64,000 nucleotides of DNA from Terripilifer ovatus (lineage in GTDB: Bacteria; Pseudomonadota; Alphaproteobacteria; Rhizobiales; Beijerinckiaceae): NCBI GenBank assembly GCA_029222685.1, contig JARHVB010000085.1, positions 62,001 through 126,000 on the forward strand. The letters are read 5' to 3'. The notes beneath the pieces were generated by a model. It saw only the letters and a program-made list of their open reading frames with translations. It did no database searches and had not been told where the DNA came from. Positions 7,085 to 15,835 of this stretch are shown here, in pieces; the stretch's first letter is position 1; the number at the start of each line of letters is the position of its first letter. The position numbers and the translations under genes are program-made.

Positions 7085-8731
7085 ATGAAAATCACCGGTT
7101 CGGCCCTCCTGTCCCGTGCGTTGAAACGCCAGGGCGTCGATGTGATGTTCTTCATCATGGGCGCGCCGACCCACGATGCCGGCCGCAGCATCATCGCCGA
7201 CGGAATCAGGCTTGTGGACGTGCGGCACGAACAGGCCGGCGCGATGATGGCGCATGCCTATGCGCGGTTGCGCGGCAGGCCCGGTGTCTGCATGGGTGCA
7301 TCCGGCCCCGGCACGATCAATCTCACCACGGGCCTTGCCAATGCGCTCGTCGATTGCGCGCCGGTCGTGGCATTGGGCGGCGCGGCGCCGGTCGCTCAAT
7401 ATGCCATGGGCGCGTTCCAGGAGATCGATCAGGTCGCCATCATGAAGCCGGTGACAAAATGGGCCGAGCGCGTCTACGACGCACGCCGCATTCCCCAATA
7501 TGTCGCGACCGCATTCGCCACCGCCATGGCCGGCAAGCCCGGTCCTGTCTATCTCGATCTTCCCGGCGATGTGCTGGCGCAGGAGGTCGAGGAGGACGAC
7601 ATCCGCTGGCCTGTCACGCCCAAAGGTGATCTTTTTTCGCGCCCGGCCGCAGCGCCGGACGATATCGCCAGAATTGTCGCCCTGCTTGGAGAGGCCAAGA
7701 AACCGCTCATTCTGTCGGGATCCGGCATCCTTTATTCCGGCGCTGCCAGCCAGTTGCAGGGCTTGATCGAGAAGGCCGGAATTCCGTTCTATACGACGCC
7801 TCAGGGGCGCGGTGTCGTGCCGGAAGATCATCCGTATTTCTTTGGCGCGGCACGTTCCACCGCGTTGAAGGAGGCCGATCTGGTGCTGGTCGTCGGCACG
7901 AGGCTGAACTACGTCTTCAGCTTCGGCCGTCCGCCCGCCTTCTCGCCATCGGCCAAATTCATCCGCATCGATATCGATGCCGCGGAGATCAACGCCAGTA
8001 CGCGCCTGACCCTCGGAATCGTCGCCGACGCGCGCACCGCACTCGAACAGTTGAGCGCCGCGCTCGACGGCAAGGTCTCGCCGCAGACTTACGAAGCCTG
8101 GCGCACGCACCTGCACGAGCTTGACGAGAAGCGCAAACAGTCGAACGAAAAGCTGCTCGCGACGGACGAGATGCCCATCCATCCGCTGCGCCTGTGCAGG
8201 GAAGTCCGCGATTTCATCCGCCGCGATACGATCCTGGTTGTCGATGGACAGGAAATCCTCAACTACGGTCGTCAGGCTATTCCCTCCTTCACGCCAGGGC
8301 ATCGGCTAAATTCCGGCACGTTCGGCACCATGGGCGTGGGCTTACCTTTCGGCATCGGCGCCAAGGCGGCCAAGCCCCATGCGGATGTCGTGGTCTTGCA
8401 CGGCGACGGCTCTTTCGGCCTGAACGCCATGGAGCTCGATACGTCCATCCGCCATAAACTGCCGGTTCTCGTCGTCATCAGCCTCAACGGCGGCTGGACC
8501 GGCGATCCCGAACGCACCAAGCCTGGTCGGGATCTGGGCTACACCCGTTTCGACAGGATGGCGGAAGCGCTTGGCTGCCATGGCGAATATGTCGAACGCT
8601 CGGACGACATCAGGCCCGCCCTGGAACGCGCAGCCAAAGCCGTCGCCAACGGTCAGACGGCGGTCGTCAATGTCGTGACGGACTGGCGGGCAAGGGCCGA
8701 AATGCGGGCTTTCACCAGCGCCAAAACCTGA
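7085..8731 (+). CDS. Thiamine-diphosphate enzyme, oxalyl-CoA decarboxylase / 2-hydroxyacyl-CoA lyase type
   Basis: 548 residues with the three-domain plan of acetolactate-synthase relatives. The N-terminal PYR domain has the activating glutamate (VRHEQAGAMMAHAYAR, Glu49) and GASGPGTINLTTGLANA. The central domain includes KPLILSGSGILY. The C-terminal PP domain carries the ThDP/metal motif HGDGSFGLNAMELDTS (Gly-Asp-Gly about residues 440-442) continuing to SLNGGW. The pairing with a class III CoA-transferase 2 bases upstream favours an acyl-CoA substrate (oxalyl-CoA decarboxylase or 2-hydroxyacyl-CoA lyase) over branched-chain amino-acid synthesis; no regulatory small subunit is nearby. The exact reaction is inference. 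Confidence 0.88.
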   Translation: MKITGSALLSRALKRQGVDVMFFIMGAPTHDAGRSIIADGIRLVDVRHEQAGAMMAHAYARLRGRPGVCMGASGPGTINLTTGLANALVDCAPVVALGGAAPVAQYAMGAFQEIDQVAIMKPVTKWAERVYDARRIPQYVATAFATAMAGKPGPVYLDLPGDVLAQEVEEDDIRWPVTPKGDLFSRPAAAPDDIARIVALLGEAKKPLILSGSGILYSGAASQLQGLIEKAGIPFYTTPQGRGVVPEDHPYFFGAARSTALKEADLVLVVGTRLNYVFSFGRPPAFSPSAKFIRIDIDAAEINASTRLTLGIVADARTALEQLSAALDGKVSPQTYEAWRTHLHELDEKRKQSNEKLLATDEMPIHPLRLCREVRDFIRRDTILVVDGQEILNYGRQAIPSFTPGHRLNSGTFGTMGVGLPFGIGAKAAKPHADVVVLHGDGSFGLNAMELDTSIRHKLPVLVVISLNGGWTGDPERTKPGRDLGYTRFDRMAEALGCHGEYVERSDDIRPALERAAKAVANGQTAVVNVVTDWRARAEMRAFTSAKT

Positions 8732-8804
8732 GGCTGGTTGCGGACCCATTCACCCATGGTAGTCTCTCCGGGCGACGGCTGAACCGCCGCGAGAGGGAAA
8801 AGGG

Positions 8805-9749
8805 ATGGGGCGCTTCAGTCTTTCGGCCTTGGTGCGGCGTGTCGATCTTCTGACCCTGAAGCTCTTTCTCGCCGTGGCGGAAGAGGGGCAACTCGCCCGC
8901 GCCGCCAGCCGGGAGCATATTGTCCCTTCCGCCGTCACCAAGCGAATCCAGGAACTGGAGGAAACGATCGGCGAACGCCTGTTCGATCGCGGCCCCAAAG
9001 GCACTGTGCTCACCCCCATCGGGCAAGTCGTTGCCCGCTACGTGCGCGAAATGTTCAGCGGCATCGAACGCATGCGCATGGAGATTGACGACACGGCAGA
9101 CATGGCGAGGGGCAGGGTGCGCATCTGCGCCACCGAATCGATCATTGTTGAATTCCTGGCCGACGACATTCACCGCTTTGCCCAGGACAATCCCAGCGTT
9201 TGCGTCGAATTGCTGCCGCAGCAGGCGATCGACCTCACTGAGGATATCGAGATGGGCCAGATGGACATCGGCCTCTTCGCCGCCTACGGAAGTGGCGGCG
9301 CGCCCTGCATCAAGGGCGCGAGCGTGCGCGAATACCGCTGCGATCAACTGGTCGCTGTCGTTCCAAGGGGCCATGCCCTGACCGGGCTCGAACAATGTTC
9401 ACTGATGGATCTTGTCGATGCCGGTCTGATCGGCTTGCGGCCCACATCTCCGCTGATGGTGCATCTGCGCAAGACAGCGGAGGCCGAAGGCTTCACGCTG
9501 CACTTCGTCTCGGAAGTCACGACCAATGAATCGGCGCGTGCCTTGGTCAAGGCCGGTCTCGGGGTCAGCATCCAGCCCAGAGGCGTTCTCGACCTCGAAG
9601 ATTACGAGCGCATCAGCCTGATCCCGTTGACGCACGCATGGGCATGCCGGCGGCTCTATCTTGCCGTCCAGTCCCGTCAACCATTGAACGATGCGGTGCG
9701 GGCGCTTGTGGCGCAGCTTGCCGAAGCCGGCGCCGTGGCTGCACTTTAG
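8805..9749 (+). CDS. LysR-family transcriptional regulator
   Basis: 314 residues. N-terminal winged HTH: LTLKLFLAVAEEGQLARAAS, PSAVTKRIQELEETIGERLF and the linker helix start DRGPKGTVLTPIGQVVARY. A type 2 periplasmic-fold effector domain follows from about residue 95 (GRVRICATESIIVEFLADDI). A GGGAAAAGGG ribosome site precedes the ATG. It lies 73 bases after the ThDP lyase, same strand, so it may control the CoA-transferase/lyase operon, the divergent tct operon through the palindrome at 5729, or the neighbouring binding protein. Its stop codon runs into a palindromic repeat (9750). Confidence 0.93.
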   Translation: MGRFSLSALVRRVDLLTLKLFLAVAEEGQLARAASREHIVPSAVTKRIQELEETIGERLFDRGPKGTVLTPIGQVVARYVREMFSGIERMRMEIDDTADMARGRVRICATESIIVEFLADDIHRFAQDNPSVCVELLPQQAIDLTEDIEMGQMDIGLFAAYGSGGAPCIKGASVREYRCDQLVAVVPRGHALTGLEQCSLMDLVDAGLIGLRPTSPLMVHLRKTAEAEGFTLHFVSEVTTNESARALVKAGLGVSIQPRGVLDLEDYERISLIPLTHAWACRRLYLAVQSRQPLNDAVRALVAQLAEAGAVAAL

Positions 9750-9794
9750 AGCATTTTCGAGCGCAGTGGCTGCCGGTTCGCGTGAAGAAAATGC
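9750..9794 (+). repeat. Intergenic palindromic repeat, copy 1
   Basis: A 45-base element beginning AGCATTTTCGAGCG and ending GTGAAGAAAATGC, with a CCGGTTCGCG core. Its ends (GCATTTTC / GAAAATGC) are complementary, so it folds into a hairpin. The same element occurs at 24047, 44365 and 46678, with a diverged version at 61699. Here it starts directly after the LysR stop codon and lies between two convergent genes, where it may help terminate transcription. Confidence 0.8.
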
Positions 9795-9819
9795 ATCAAA
9801 CGCTTTGGAGCATCGGCGG

Positions 9820-10860
9820 CTACTTTCCCGCGGCGTCTCCATTGGCGATACGCCGCAGGCGTGCAACCACGGCAGCCGGCGTCGCGTAGGCATGGCTGAC
9901 GATCTTCTCGGTCTGCTCGGCCGTGCGAGGCACATTCACGCCGAGCTTGAGCCGATCGGCCTCCTGGAGGAACGCCGGATCGACAAACGTTTCGGCCAGG
10001 GCAGTCCTCATGAGTCTGACGCGATCATCCGCAACACCCGGCGGCATCAGATACGGTCGCCCAAGCGCCAGCGGTGCGATTGCTGCCTGAAGCAGCAACC
10101 TGTCTTCGTCATTCTTCAGGAAGTCTCTGACATTCGGTGTTGCACCAAGCTCTTTTTCGTTCTCGGGGCCGTATTGAACGATGAACTTGATCTTCCGATC
10201 GCGGACCCAGTCCGGCTTGGTCGCCGAAAGCGAGCTCCAGAAGATGCTCGGATATCCGTCGACTTCGCCTCGCTCCATCGCCATGAAGCTCTCGGTCTGT
10301 CCCGGATATCCCAACACCGTTTTCAGTTTGAGACCCAGCAGTTCGTTGAGCAGTCTGGCATAGAAGGCAGGCGTCGAGTTCGCGCCTGAGATTGCCACAG
10401 TCACGGGCTTCTGCCGGAGATCCGCCACCGTGTTGGCGTCGACGCTGTGCCAGACGATCAGGAGACCGGTCTCGTAGCTCGGGCTGCCGAGCCAGTTGAT
10501 CTTCTTCGGATCGTAATCTGCTTCTTTCGTACCGAGCAACGGCTCGAACGGTGTATTGTTCTGCACGCTTCCGATCGTCAGGCCATCTTTAGGCGCAACA
10601 TTGACCAGATAGTTCGTGGCGACGATGCCGCCGGCACCGGGCATATTGCGCACCACGATGGTAGGCGCGCCAGGTATCTGCTTCGGCAGATGGCGAGCAA
10701 TGGTACGGGCCAGAAGATCATATCCACCGCCGGCGCTTGAACTGACAATAAGATTGACGACCTTGCCTTTGTAAAAATCGGCGCCCTGTTGTGCCGGGAC
10801 GGCAGTCGAGCTTGCGACCAGAATGGCCAGTCCCGCAGCGATGACACTCGATCTTAGCAT
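9820..10860 (-). CDS. Bug/TctC-type periplasmic binding protein, orphan
   Basis: 346 residues with signal peptide (MLRSSVIAAGLAILVASSTAVPAQQ). It carries the long-form Bug signatures FYKGKVVNLIVSSSAGGGYD, LLARTIARHLPKQIPGAPT and VVRNMPGAGGIVATNYL, plus a Tyr-Pro-Gly strand region (LGYPGQTESFMAMERGEVDG). This subfamily (also 13627 and 26754 here) differs from the classical TctC by the YDL-A-R and PG-PT motifs. It faces away from the asparaginase-fold gene, sharing a 296-base divergent region. No membrane subunits are adjacent; it may feed the TctAB at 2.7-4.7 kb or act in ligand sensing. Confidence 0.9.
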   Translation of the reverse strand: MLRSSVIAAGLAILVASSTAVPAQQGADFYKGKVVNLIVSSSAGGGYDLLARTIARHLPKQIPGAPTIVVRNMPGAGGIVATNYLVNVAPKDGLTIGSVQNNTPFEPLLGTKEADYDPKKINWLGSPSYETGLLIVWHSVDANTVADLRQKPVTVAISGANSTPAFYARLLNELLGLKLKTVLGYPGQTESFMAMERGEVDGYPSIFWSSLSATKPDWVRDRKIKFIVQYGPENEKELGATPNVRDFLKNDEDRLLLQAAIAPLALGRPYLMPPGVADDRVRLMRTALAETFVDPAFLQEADRLKLGVNVPRTAEQTEKIVSHAYATPAAVVARLRRIANGDAAGK

Positions 10861-11001
10861 GGCTTCATCCCTTTTCGCTCGTAGTTCGATCTAGCAAAGA
10901 CAGATCGCGCCTGCAACGCATGGTCGGCTCGTTCGATCGAAACGAATGCGGTGTTCAATCCAGTCAATTGCAATCCAATCCATTCGATCGATCCGTGATC
11001 C

Positions 11002-11017
11002 TGCGCCATTTGGCGCA
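11002..11017. promoter_or_regulatory. Inverted repeat TGCGCCA-TT-TGGCGCA, candidate operator
   Basis: Seven-base perfect arms with a two-base centre, in the 296-base divergent region between the orphan Bug gene (start 10860) and the asparaginase-fold gene (start 11157). The rest of this region shows GATCGAA/TTCGATC-rich short symmetric runs but no clear coding sequence. Assignment as an operator rests on symmetry and position. Confidence 0.4.
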
Positions 11018-11156
11018 ACGTGCCTGACGGACCGGCCTCCTTCGGTGCTCGCTGTCCGTCGCTCATCATGCAGGTTTCCGACGTCATGGCACAAGCATTG
11101 CCTTCTCCTGATCGGATAAAGCAGCGAACAGCAACATCCAAGGCGGAGAAAATAGC

Positions 11157-12836
11157 GTGAGCAAGCTTCTGAAAATCGCCCATCTGTCCGGCCCCACCGC
11201 GACAATCCAGAATTCGCCGCCACTGGTGACATCGAACAAGGCCCGCAAGAAGCACAATCTTCAACTGCTGACCGACGAATACGATGCCTTGCGTCCGCAA
11301 CGTCTCGCAGCGCCGGTTAAAGTCTACGTCGAACAGTTCTCCGCGCATCCGCTTGAGGAGGATGCGGACGATCTCTATGCCGCACCCGACGGCTATCTCG
11401 ACGGAGCGGGACGGTTTTCCGACACCCGCAGGAGTCCGAACGACCGCCCCGTTTATGAAATCGAACTTCTGCCCGAAGACGGTCTTTATCCCTTGCCGTA
11501 CATGGCGCGCCAGAGCGATGGCTCGCCCTGGGAAGAGGAATGCGCTTTCGCCGGTGCGCCCGCTGAAAAGGCGCGGCAGGGATTTTATCCCGACGGCTCG
11601 CGTGTCTTCGAGGAGATAGACAGGCTCGGCGTCAATGCCGAAGGAAAGGCGTCGACGATCTCGAATATGGCTTCGGTCTCTTTTTTCCGGGTCATGCCGC
11701 CGTCTGGTTTTGTAAAGGGATTGGCGTCGGACAAGCGTCAGGATCAGGGCGAGGGAGATATCGTTCCGGAAACACGCGGGCAGGATTTTTTCCCCTACAA
11801 GCCCCGTCATCTCTCGGCGCAGCCGCCGCGGCCTGCACTGGCGCGGCTCACCAACCGCGTGCATGGCATTCTCGCCCAAGGAGATTTTGATGGTGCGGTC
11901 TGGACGCAAGGCAGCCCGAACATCGAAGACTCGGTCTACTGGTTCAATCTTCTGATCGACACGACCATTCCGATTGCTGGAAACGCCGCCCAGCGACCGC
12001 ACGGCGAAATGAGTGCGGACGGCTCGCGAAACATCATCGACTCGATTTCATATATCAAATCGCGTGCCTGGGCCGACCAGAACGGGCACAACCGCTTCGG
12101 CACGGTGCTGGTTCAGGATCAGCTCATCCATGCCGCCCGGGACGTGGTCAAAGGCGATGCCAGGCCGGGCGGTTATGTCGTCACCGGTGGCATGGGTGGT
12201 ATCATCGGCCAGCTCGGTCATAAAAGCCGATGCTTCGTGAAATATGTTCCCGATTACAAGCACACGTTCCGCTCCGACGTGCGGCTGACCGTGCTGCCCG
12301 AAACGACCCGGGCCGTGACGCGCGAGAACGGGCACCTCTCCCATGTCGAAGTGCCCATCAAAACCGCGGAGGGCCTGCTGCGTGAAGACGCCATTCCATC
12401 GGTGTCCATCGTCAAGGACGGCGGCTACTGCGGTATGGAATGGGACGCGTCGTCCGAACACGAGGTCGATCTCGTCGCGCTGATCGACCACAAGCTGTCC
12501 CTGAAGCGCCTCACCGGCCTGGTGGTCGAGGGAACCGCCCCCAACGGCAACATGACGTCATCCGCGCGCATGCGGCTGATTGCACGAGCCGCTTTTTGCG
12601 GGATTCCCACGGTCCGCGTCGGCCGTGGCACGCCAAATGGCTTTGTCGACGATCATCCCTTCCTGATCGCCGGCTCCAACCTGACATCGACCAAAGCGCG
12701 CCTGCTGCTGATGGCCTGCCTGATGCGGTTCGGCAGCGGGCCGATAGCTGCCGATCCAGCCAATCCGACGGATGCCGAAAAATCCGCGCTGTCTGAATTT
12801 GTCCGCCGGTATCAGGAGGTTTTCGATACACATTGA
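11157..12836 (+). CDS. Divergent asparaginase/glutaminase-fold enzyme with large N-terminal insertion
   Basis: 559 residues against about 330-350 for ordinary type I/II asparaginases. The fold is recognisable from residue 230: LTNRVHGILAQGDFDGAVWT then QGSPNIEDSVYWFNLLID (normally the HGTD..EET segment), IPIAGNAAQRPHGEMSADGS and VLVQDQLIHAARDVVKGD with Lys332 matching the catalytic lysine, and a C-terminal domain with LTGLVVEGTAPNGNM. The first strand (KIAHLSGPTATIQN) probably supplies the N-terminal catalytic Thr. The usual Thr-Asp pair is replaced by Ser253-Pro254. Residues about 30-225 are an insertion unlike any domain I can name, rich in Asp/Glu/Pro. The GTG start has GGCGGAG before it. 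Substrate unknown; an amide or imide hydrolase is plausible but the altered pair could mean another reaction. Confidence 0.75.
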   Translation: MSKLLKIAHLSGPTATIQNSPPLVTSNKARKKHNLQLLTDEYDALRPQRLAAPVKVYVEQFSAHPLEEDADDLYAAPDGYLDGAGRFSDTRRSPNDRPVYEIELLPEDGLYPLPYMARQSDGSPWEEECAFAGAPAEKARQGFYPDGSRVFEEIDRLGVNAEGKASTISNMASVSFFRVMPPSGFVKGLASDKRQDQGEGDIVPETRGQDFFPYKPRHLSAQPPRPALARLTNRVHGILAQGDFDGAVWTQGSPNIEDSVYWFNLLIDTTIPIAGNAAQRPHGEMSADGSRNIIDSISYIKSRAWADQNGHNRFGTVLVQDQLIHAARDVVKGDARPGGYVVTGGMGGIIGQLGHKSRCFVKYVPDYKHTFRSDVRLTVLPETTRAVTRENGHLSHVEVPIKTAEGLLREDAIPSVSIVKDGGYCGMEWDASSEHEVDLVALIDHKLSLKRLTGLVVEGTAPNGNMTSSARMRLIARAAFCGIPTVRVGRGTPNGFVDDHPFLIAGSNLTSTKARLLLMACLMRFGSGPIAADPANPTDAEKSALSEFVRRYQEVFDTH

Positions 12837-12948
12837 GAATCGGGGCAAGCGAGGTCACCCGCAGCGCGAGACATAGCAAAACATAGGATGACCGGCCCGA
12901 TCGGGCGTGCTCCCGACCGGGCCGGTAACCAAACGCCGCGAGGCTGTT

Positions 12949-13596
12949 CTACATATCGTCGAAATAGCTGCGCACGCTCTTATCGGCCGCCTGCACTTCC
13001 GGGCCTTCATACGGCATGCCCACTTCCATGGTCTCGTACCCGGCGGCGAACATATTGACGTAAGGCGCGCCGCAGAAGGCGACGGGTTTCACCTTGTCCC
13101 AGACGAGATAGCCCTTGGCATCGACCAGGCCCTTGTGCACCGACGCGCCCAGGACATTGCCGACGATCATCGCGCGGTTCAGCCACTCCTTGACCCAGAC
13201 GACCTCGCATTCGAAATGACGGGTGCATTCGAGAATGCGCGGCGCCTTGACGAATTGCGACGGCAGTGCCGTCAGGCCGGCCTTCTCCAGCTCGTTGACG
13301 CCTTTGGCGAACGGCAATCCGACGACCCGCACCTTCTCGAGAATATCGCGCTCGAACGACGGCAGGTTCACGACGAACTGGTTGGTCGCCTTGATGTTGG
13401 CGGCCGTCTGTCCCGCCGCTGCCGTCGTAAAGGCGATCTGCACCGGATTGTGGACGATGCGAACCGTGGTCGCATAGGACGCCGCATTGACGCGGCCTTC
13501 CTCGTCAACGGTCGTGATCATCGACGCATGGCCGCCCGGCGCAAACAGGCGGTCCCAATATTTCTCCGGCTGGTAGACGACATCTTCGGCGTTCAT
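12949..13596 (-). CDS. Flavin reductase-like FMN-binding split-barrel protein
   Basis: 215 residues, cytoplasmic, no signal. The N-terminal half carries the split-barrel pattern of the flavin-reductase-like family: GHASMITTVDEEGRVNAASYATTVRIVHNPVQIAF, then IKATNQFVVNLPSFERDIL. Members are FMN-dependent reductases or simply FMN-binding oxidoreductases. GAGGAGAACCC precedes the ATG at 13596. It is on the minus strand 30 bases downstream of a Bug gene (same operon) and convergent with the asparaginase-fold gene. It could supply reduced flavin to an oxygenase, but no flavin-dependent monooxygenase is encoded nearby. Confidence 0.85.
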   Translation of the reverse strand: MNAEDVVYQPEKYWDRLFAPGGHASMITTVDEEGRVNAASYATTVRIVHNPVQIAFTTAAAGQTAANIKATNQFVVNLPSFERDILEKVRVVGLPFAKGVNELEKAGLTALPSQFVKAPRILECTRHFECEVVWVKEWLNRAMIVGNVLGASVHKGLVDAKGYLVWDKVKPVAFCGAPYVNMFAAGYETMEVGMPYEGPEVQAADKSVRSYFDDM

Positions 13597-13626
13597 GGGT
13601 TCTCCTCAACAGATTCGGTATTGGTT

Positions 13627-14661
13627 TCAGTCTTGTCGAACGGCTGCCTTCGCCCGCTCGACGATGGCCGGCGGATAGGCATAGAAGCGGTCGATCAGCT
13701 TCTGCACGTCTTCGCCGGCCGTGGGTTTGAGATCGAGCTGCAGTTTCTCGGCTTCGGCGACGAACTGCGGATCCTTGATCGTCTCGGCGAAGCCCCTGCG
13801 CAGGGCGGCGACGCGCTCTGGCGGCGTGCCCGGCGGCGCGGCATAGGGGCGTCCGTTCGCCTGCGCGCCGAAGATCAGGTCGAGGACCTGCCGGTCTTCC
13901 GGGGTCTTGGCAAAATCATAGACGTGCGGAACGTCCTTCAGCTCCGGATTCTTGTTCAATCCCAGTTGCAGCAGCGGCTTGATGCGTCCGGAAGTGAAGT
14001 CGTCGCGCCATTCGGTCTTCAGGGTCGAAAGCGGGATGCCGCAGACGCCGTTGACCTCGCCGCGAAGAATGGCGAGCCGCACATCGGCCGAGCCTTTGTA
14101 CCCCTGGACGAGCTTCAACTTCATCCCGAGAAGATTGCGGACACCGCGCGCCGATTGCGACAGCGGCCCGCCGACGCCCGCGCCCGCGGCGCCGACAAGC
14201 ACTTCTTTCGTGTACAGATCCTCGATCTTCTTGATCCCCGCCTCGGGAGAAAACGAGCATGTCCCGGTGACTTCGTCGAGGTTGCCGATCCAGTTGAATT
14301 TCGACGGGTCGAATTTGCCGCCCGACGCGCCGAGCAGCGGGTCGACGGAAGCGGTATGGGCGAAGGTGGCGATCACCGACCCGTCGCGCGGCGCCACATT
14401 TGCAAGCCAGATAGCGCTGGCAAGTCCCGCCGCGCCGACCATGTTCTGCGTGATGACCGTCGGTTGCCCGGGCACGTGTTTGCCTAGATAGCGCGCCACG
14501 GTGCGGGCATAAAGATCGTATCCCGTGCCCACTTCATGGCCGACGACGATGCTGAGCGTGCGGCCGTGGTAGAAAGTTTCGACAGCCTGTTGCGCGGATG
14601 CGCCGGCAGCGGCCAGGATGGTCAGGCTTGTCACGCAAGCAACGGTAATGAATCGGCGCAT
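13627..14661 (-). CDS. Bug/TctC-type periplasmic binding protein, orphan
   Basis: 344 residues with signal peptide ending ASAQQ. Long-form Bug motifs: FYHGRTLSIVVGHEVGTGYD, LYARTVARYLGKHVPGQPT, VITQNMVGAAGLASAIWL, and YAAPPGTPPERVAALRRGFAE near the C-terminus. A GGGAGT site lies upstream of the ATG. It is transcribed just ahead of the flavin-reductase gene and diverges from the Bug/GMC pair across a 187-base gap. No permease is adjacent. Confidence 0.9.
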   Translation of the reverse strand: MRRFITVACVTSLTILAAAGASAQQAVETFYHGRTLSIVVGHEVGTGYDLYARTVARYLGKHVPGQPTVITQNMVGAAGLASAIWLANVAPRDGSVIATFAHTASVDPLLGASGGKFDPSKFNWIGNLDEVTGTCSFSPEAGIKKIEDLYTKEVLVGAAGAGVGGPLSQSARGVRNLLGMKLKLVQGYKGSADVRLAILRGEVNGVCGIPLSTLKTEWRDDFTSGRIKPLLQLGLNKNPELKDVPHVYDFAKTPEDRQVLDLIFGAQANGRPYAAPPGTPPERVAALRRGFAETIKDPQFVAEAEKLQLDLKPTAGEDVQKLIDRFYAYPPAIVERAKAAVRQD

Positions 14662-14848
14662 TCTTAGTCAACTCCCTGGCGGCTCGTCTCGTGCGAACTC
14701 GCGTGCGATCCTAAGTGGTTTACCCGCGCCGATCAAATGATGGGCTGCCGCCCGCGCTCGTTTCTCAAATCCGCGCATTGGCGAAGCACGGCAAGCTTGT
14801 TAGCATGCTCAAAATACGATCGAATAATAATGCATGAGGAGGAAGCAA

Positions 14849-15835
14849 ATGAATCGTCTCCGGAACGTCGCGCGGATCATGTCGCTCGCCGTGGGTCTCC
14901 ACGTCGGCGCGGGCTTGTTCATCAGCAGCGCCAATGCCCAGACGTTTCCATCGGAAGACTTTCATTTCATCGTCGGCTTCCCACCCGGCAGCGGCGCCGA
15001 CGTGCTGACCCGCTTCTTCGCGGCGAAACTGCAGGCCGTCTCCGGCCGCACCGTCATCGTCGAGAACCGGACGGGCGCCGCCGGCAATATCGCGACGGAA
15101 GCGGTCGCCCGCGCCAAGCCCGATGGTCATACGCTGCTGCTTGGCGCCGGCAGCGCCATTGCCGCCGGCATGTATCTGTTCAAGAATCCCACGGTCGATG
15201 TGACGAAAGCCTTCCAGATCGCCGCGACTCTCAATCGCCAGGCCTTCATGCTGACGGTCGACGCCAAATCGCCGTACAAAACCGTGGCGGAATTGACGGC
15301 CGGCATGAAGGCGAAAGGCGACAAGGCGAGCTATGCGACGACGGCAGCGACCGGCATCGTGCTGGGCGAGATGTACAAGAGCATCACCGGCGTGCAGGCG
15401 GTCGAAGTGCGCTACAGGGGCGCGGCTGAGGCGCTGCCGGAACTGGCCGCGGGCAGGCTCGATTACGGCTCGTTCGATCCCGCCTTTACCCTCGCCCAGT
15501 TTCGCGCCGGACGTCTGCGCATTCTCGCGCAATCCTCCGCGCAGCCTCTGAAGGCTCTGGAAGGCATCCCGACCATGGAAGCCGCCGGCGTACCGGGCAT
15601 CGATCTCACATCCTGGTGGGCCATCCACGCGCCGATCGCGACGCCGCGCGCCAACATCGACAAGCTCAATGCCTGGTTCAAGCAGATTTTGACGGACCCG
15701 GAGACGGCGAAATTCCTCGGCGATCTTGGCGGCGATGTCTTCATCAGCACGCCGGACGATGCGCAGGCGCTCTTCATCAGGGAAGAGAAGGCCTGGAAGG
15801 AATATGTGCGGATTGCCAAAATCGATCCGCAATGA
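14849..15835 (+). CDS. Bug/TctC-type periplasmic binding protein coupled to a GMC oxidoreductase
   Basis: 328 residues, classical Bug type: signal peptide ending SSANA, then FPSEDFHFIVGFPPGSGADV, VIVENRTGAAGNIATEAVAR and GHTLLLGAGSA. The ATG at 14849 was chosen over 14834 because GAGGAGG is placed correctly only for the former. Its TGA overlaps the ATG of the next gene in an ATGA junction, so the binding protein and the oxidoreductase are translationally coupled. No permease is adjacent, so either TctAB at 2.7 kb serves it or the ligand is sensed rather than transported. Confidence 0.9.
   Translation: MNRLRNVARIMSLAVGLHVGAGLFISSANAQTFPSEDFHFIVGFPPGSGADVLTRFFAAKLQAVSGRTVIVENRTGAAGNIATEAVARAKPDGHTLLLGAGSAIAAGMYLFKNPTVDVTKAFQIAATLNRQAFMLTVDAKSPYKTVAELTAGMKAKGDKASYATTAATGIVLGEMYKSITGVQAVEVRYRGAAEALPELAAGRLDYGSFDPAFTLAQFRAGRLRILAQSSAQPLKALEGIPTMEAAGVPGIDLTSWWAIHAPIATPRANIDKLNAWFKQILTDPETAKFLGDLGGDVFISTPDDAQALFIREEKAWKEYVRIAKIDPQ

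Noticed and set aside
7016-8302. 428-codon minus-strand frame opposite the ThDP enzyme
   Set aside because: Antisense of a clearly conserved enzyme; no domain of its own.
10854-12002. Long minus-strand frame opposite the asparaginase-fold gene
   Set aside because: The plus strand carries the recognisable fold; the minus frame is Arg-rich and lacks a ribosome site.
12907-14487. 526-codon plus-strand frame at 13-14.5 kb
   Set aside because: Spans two real minus-strand genes (flavin reductase and Bug); shadow.
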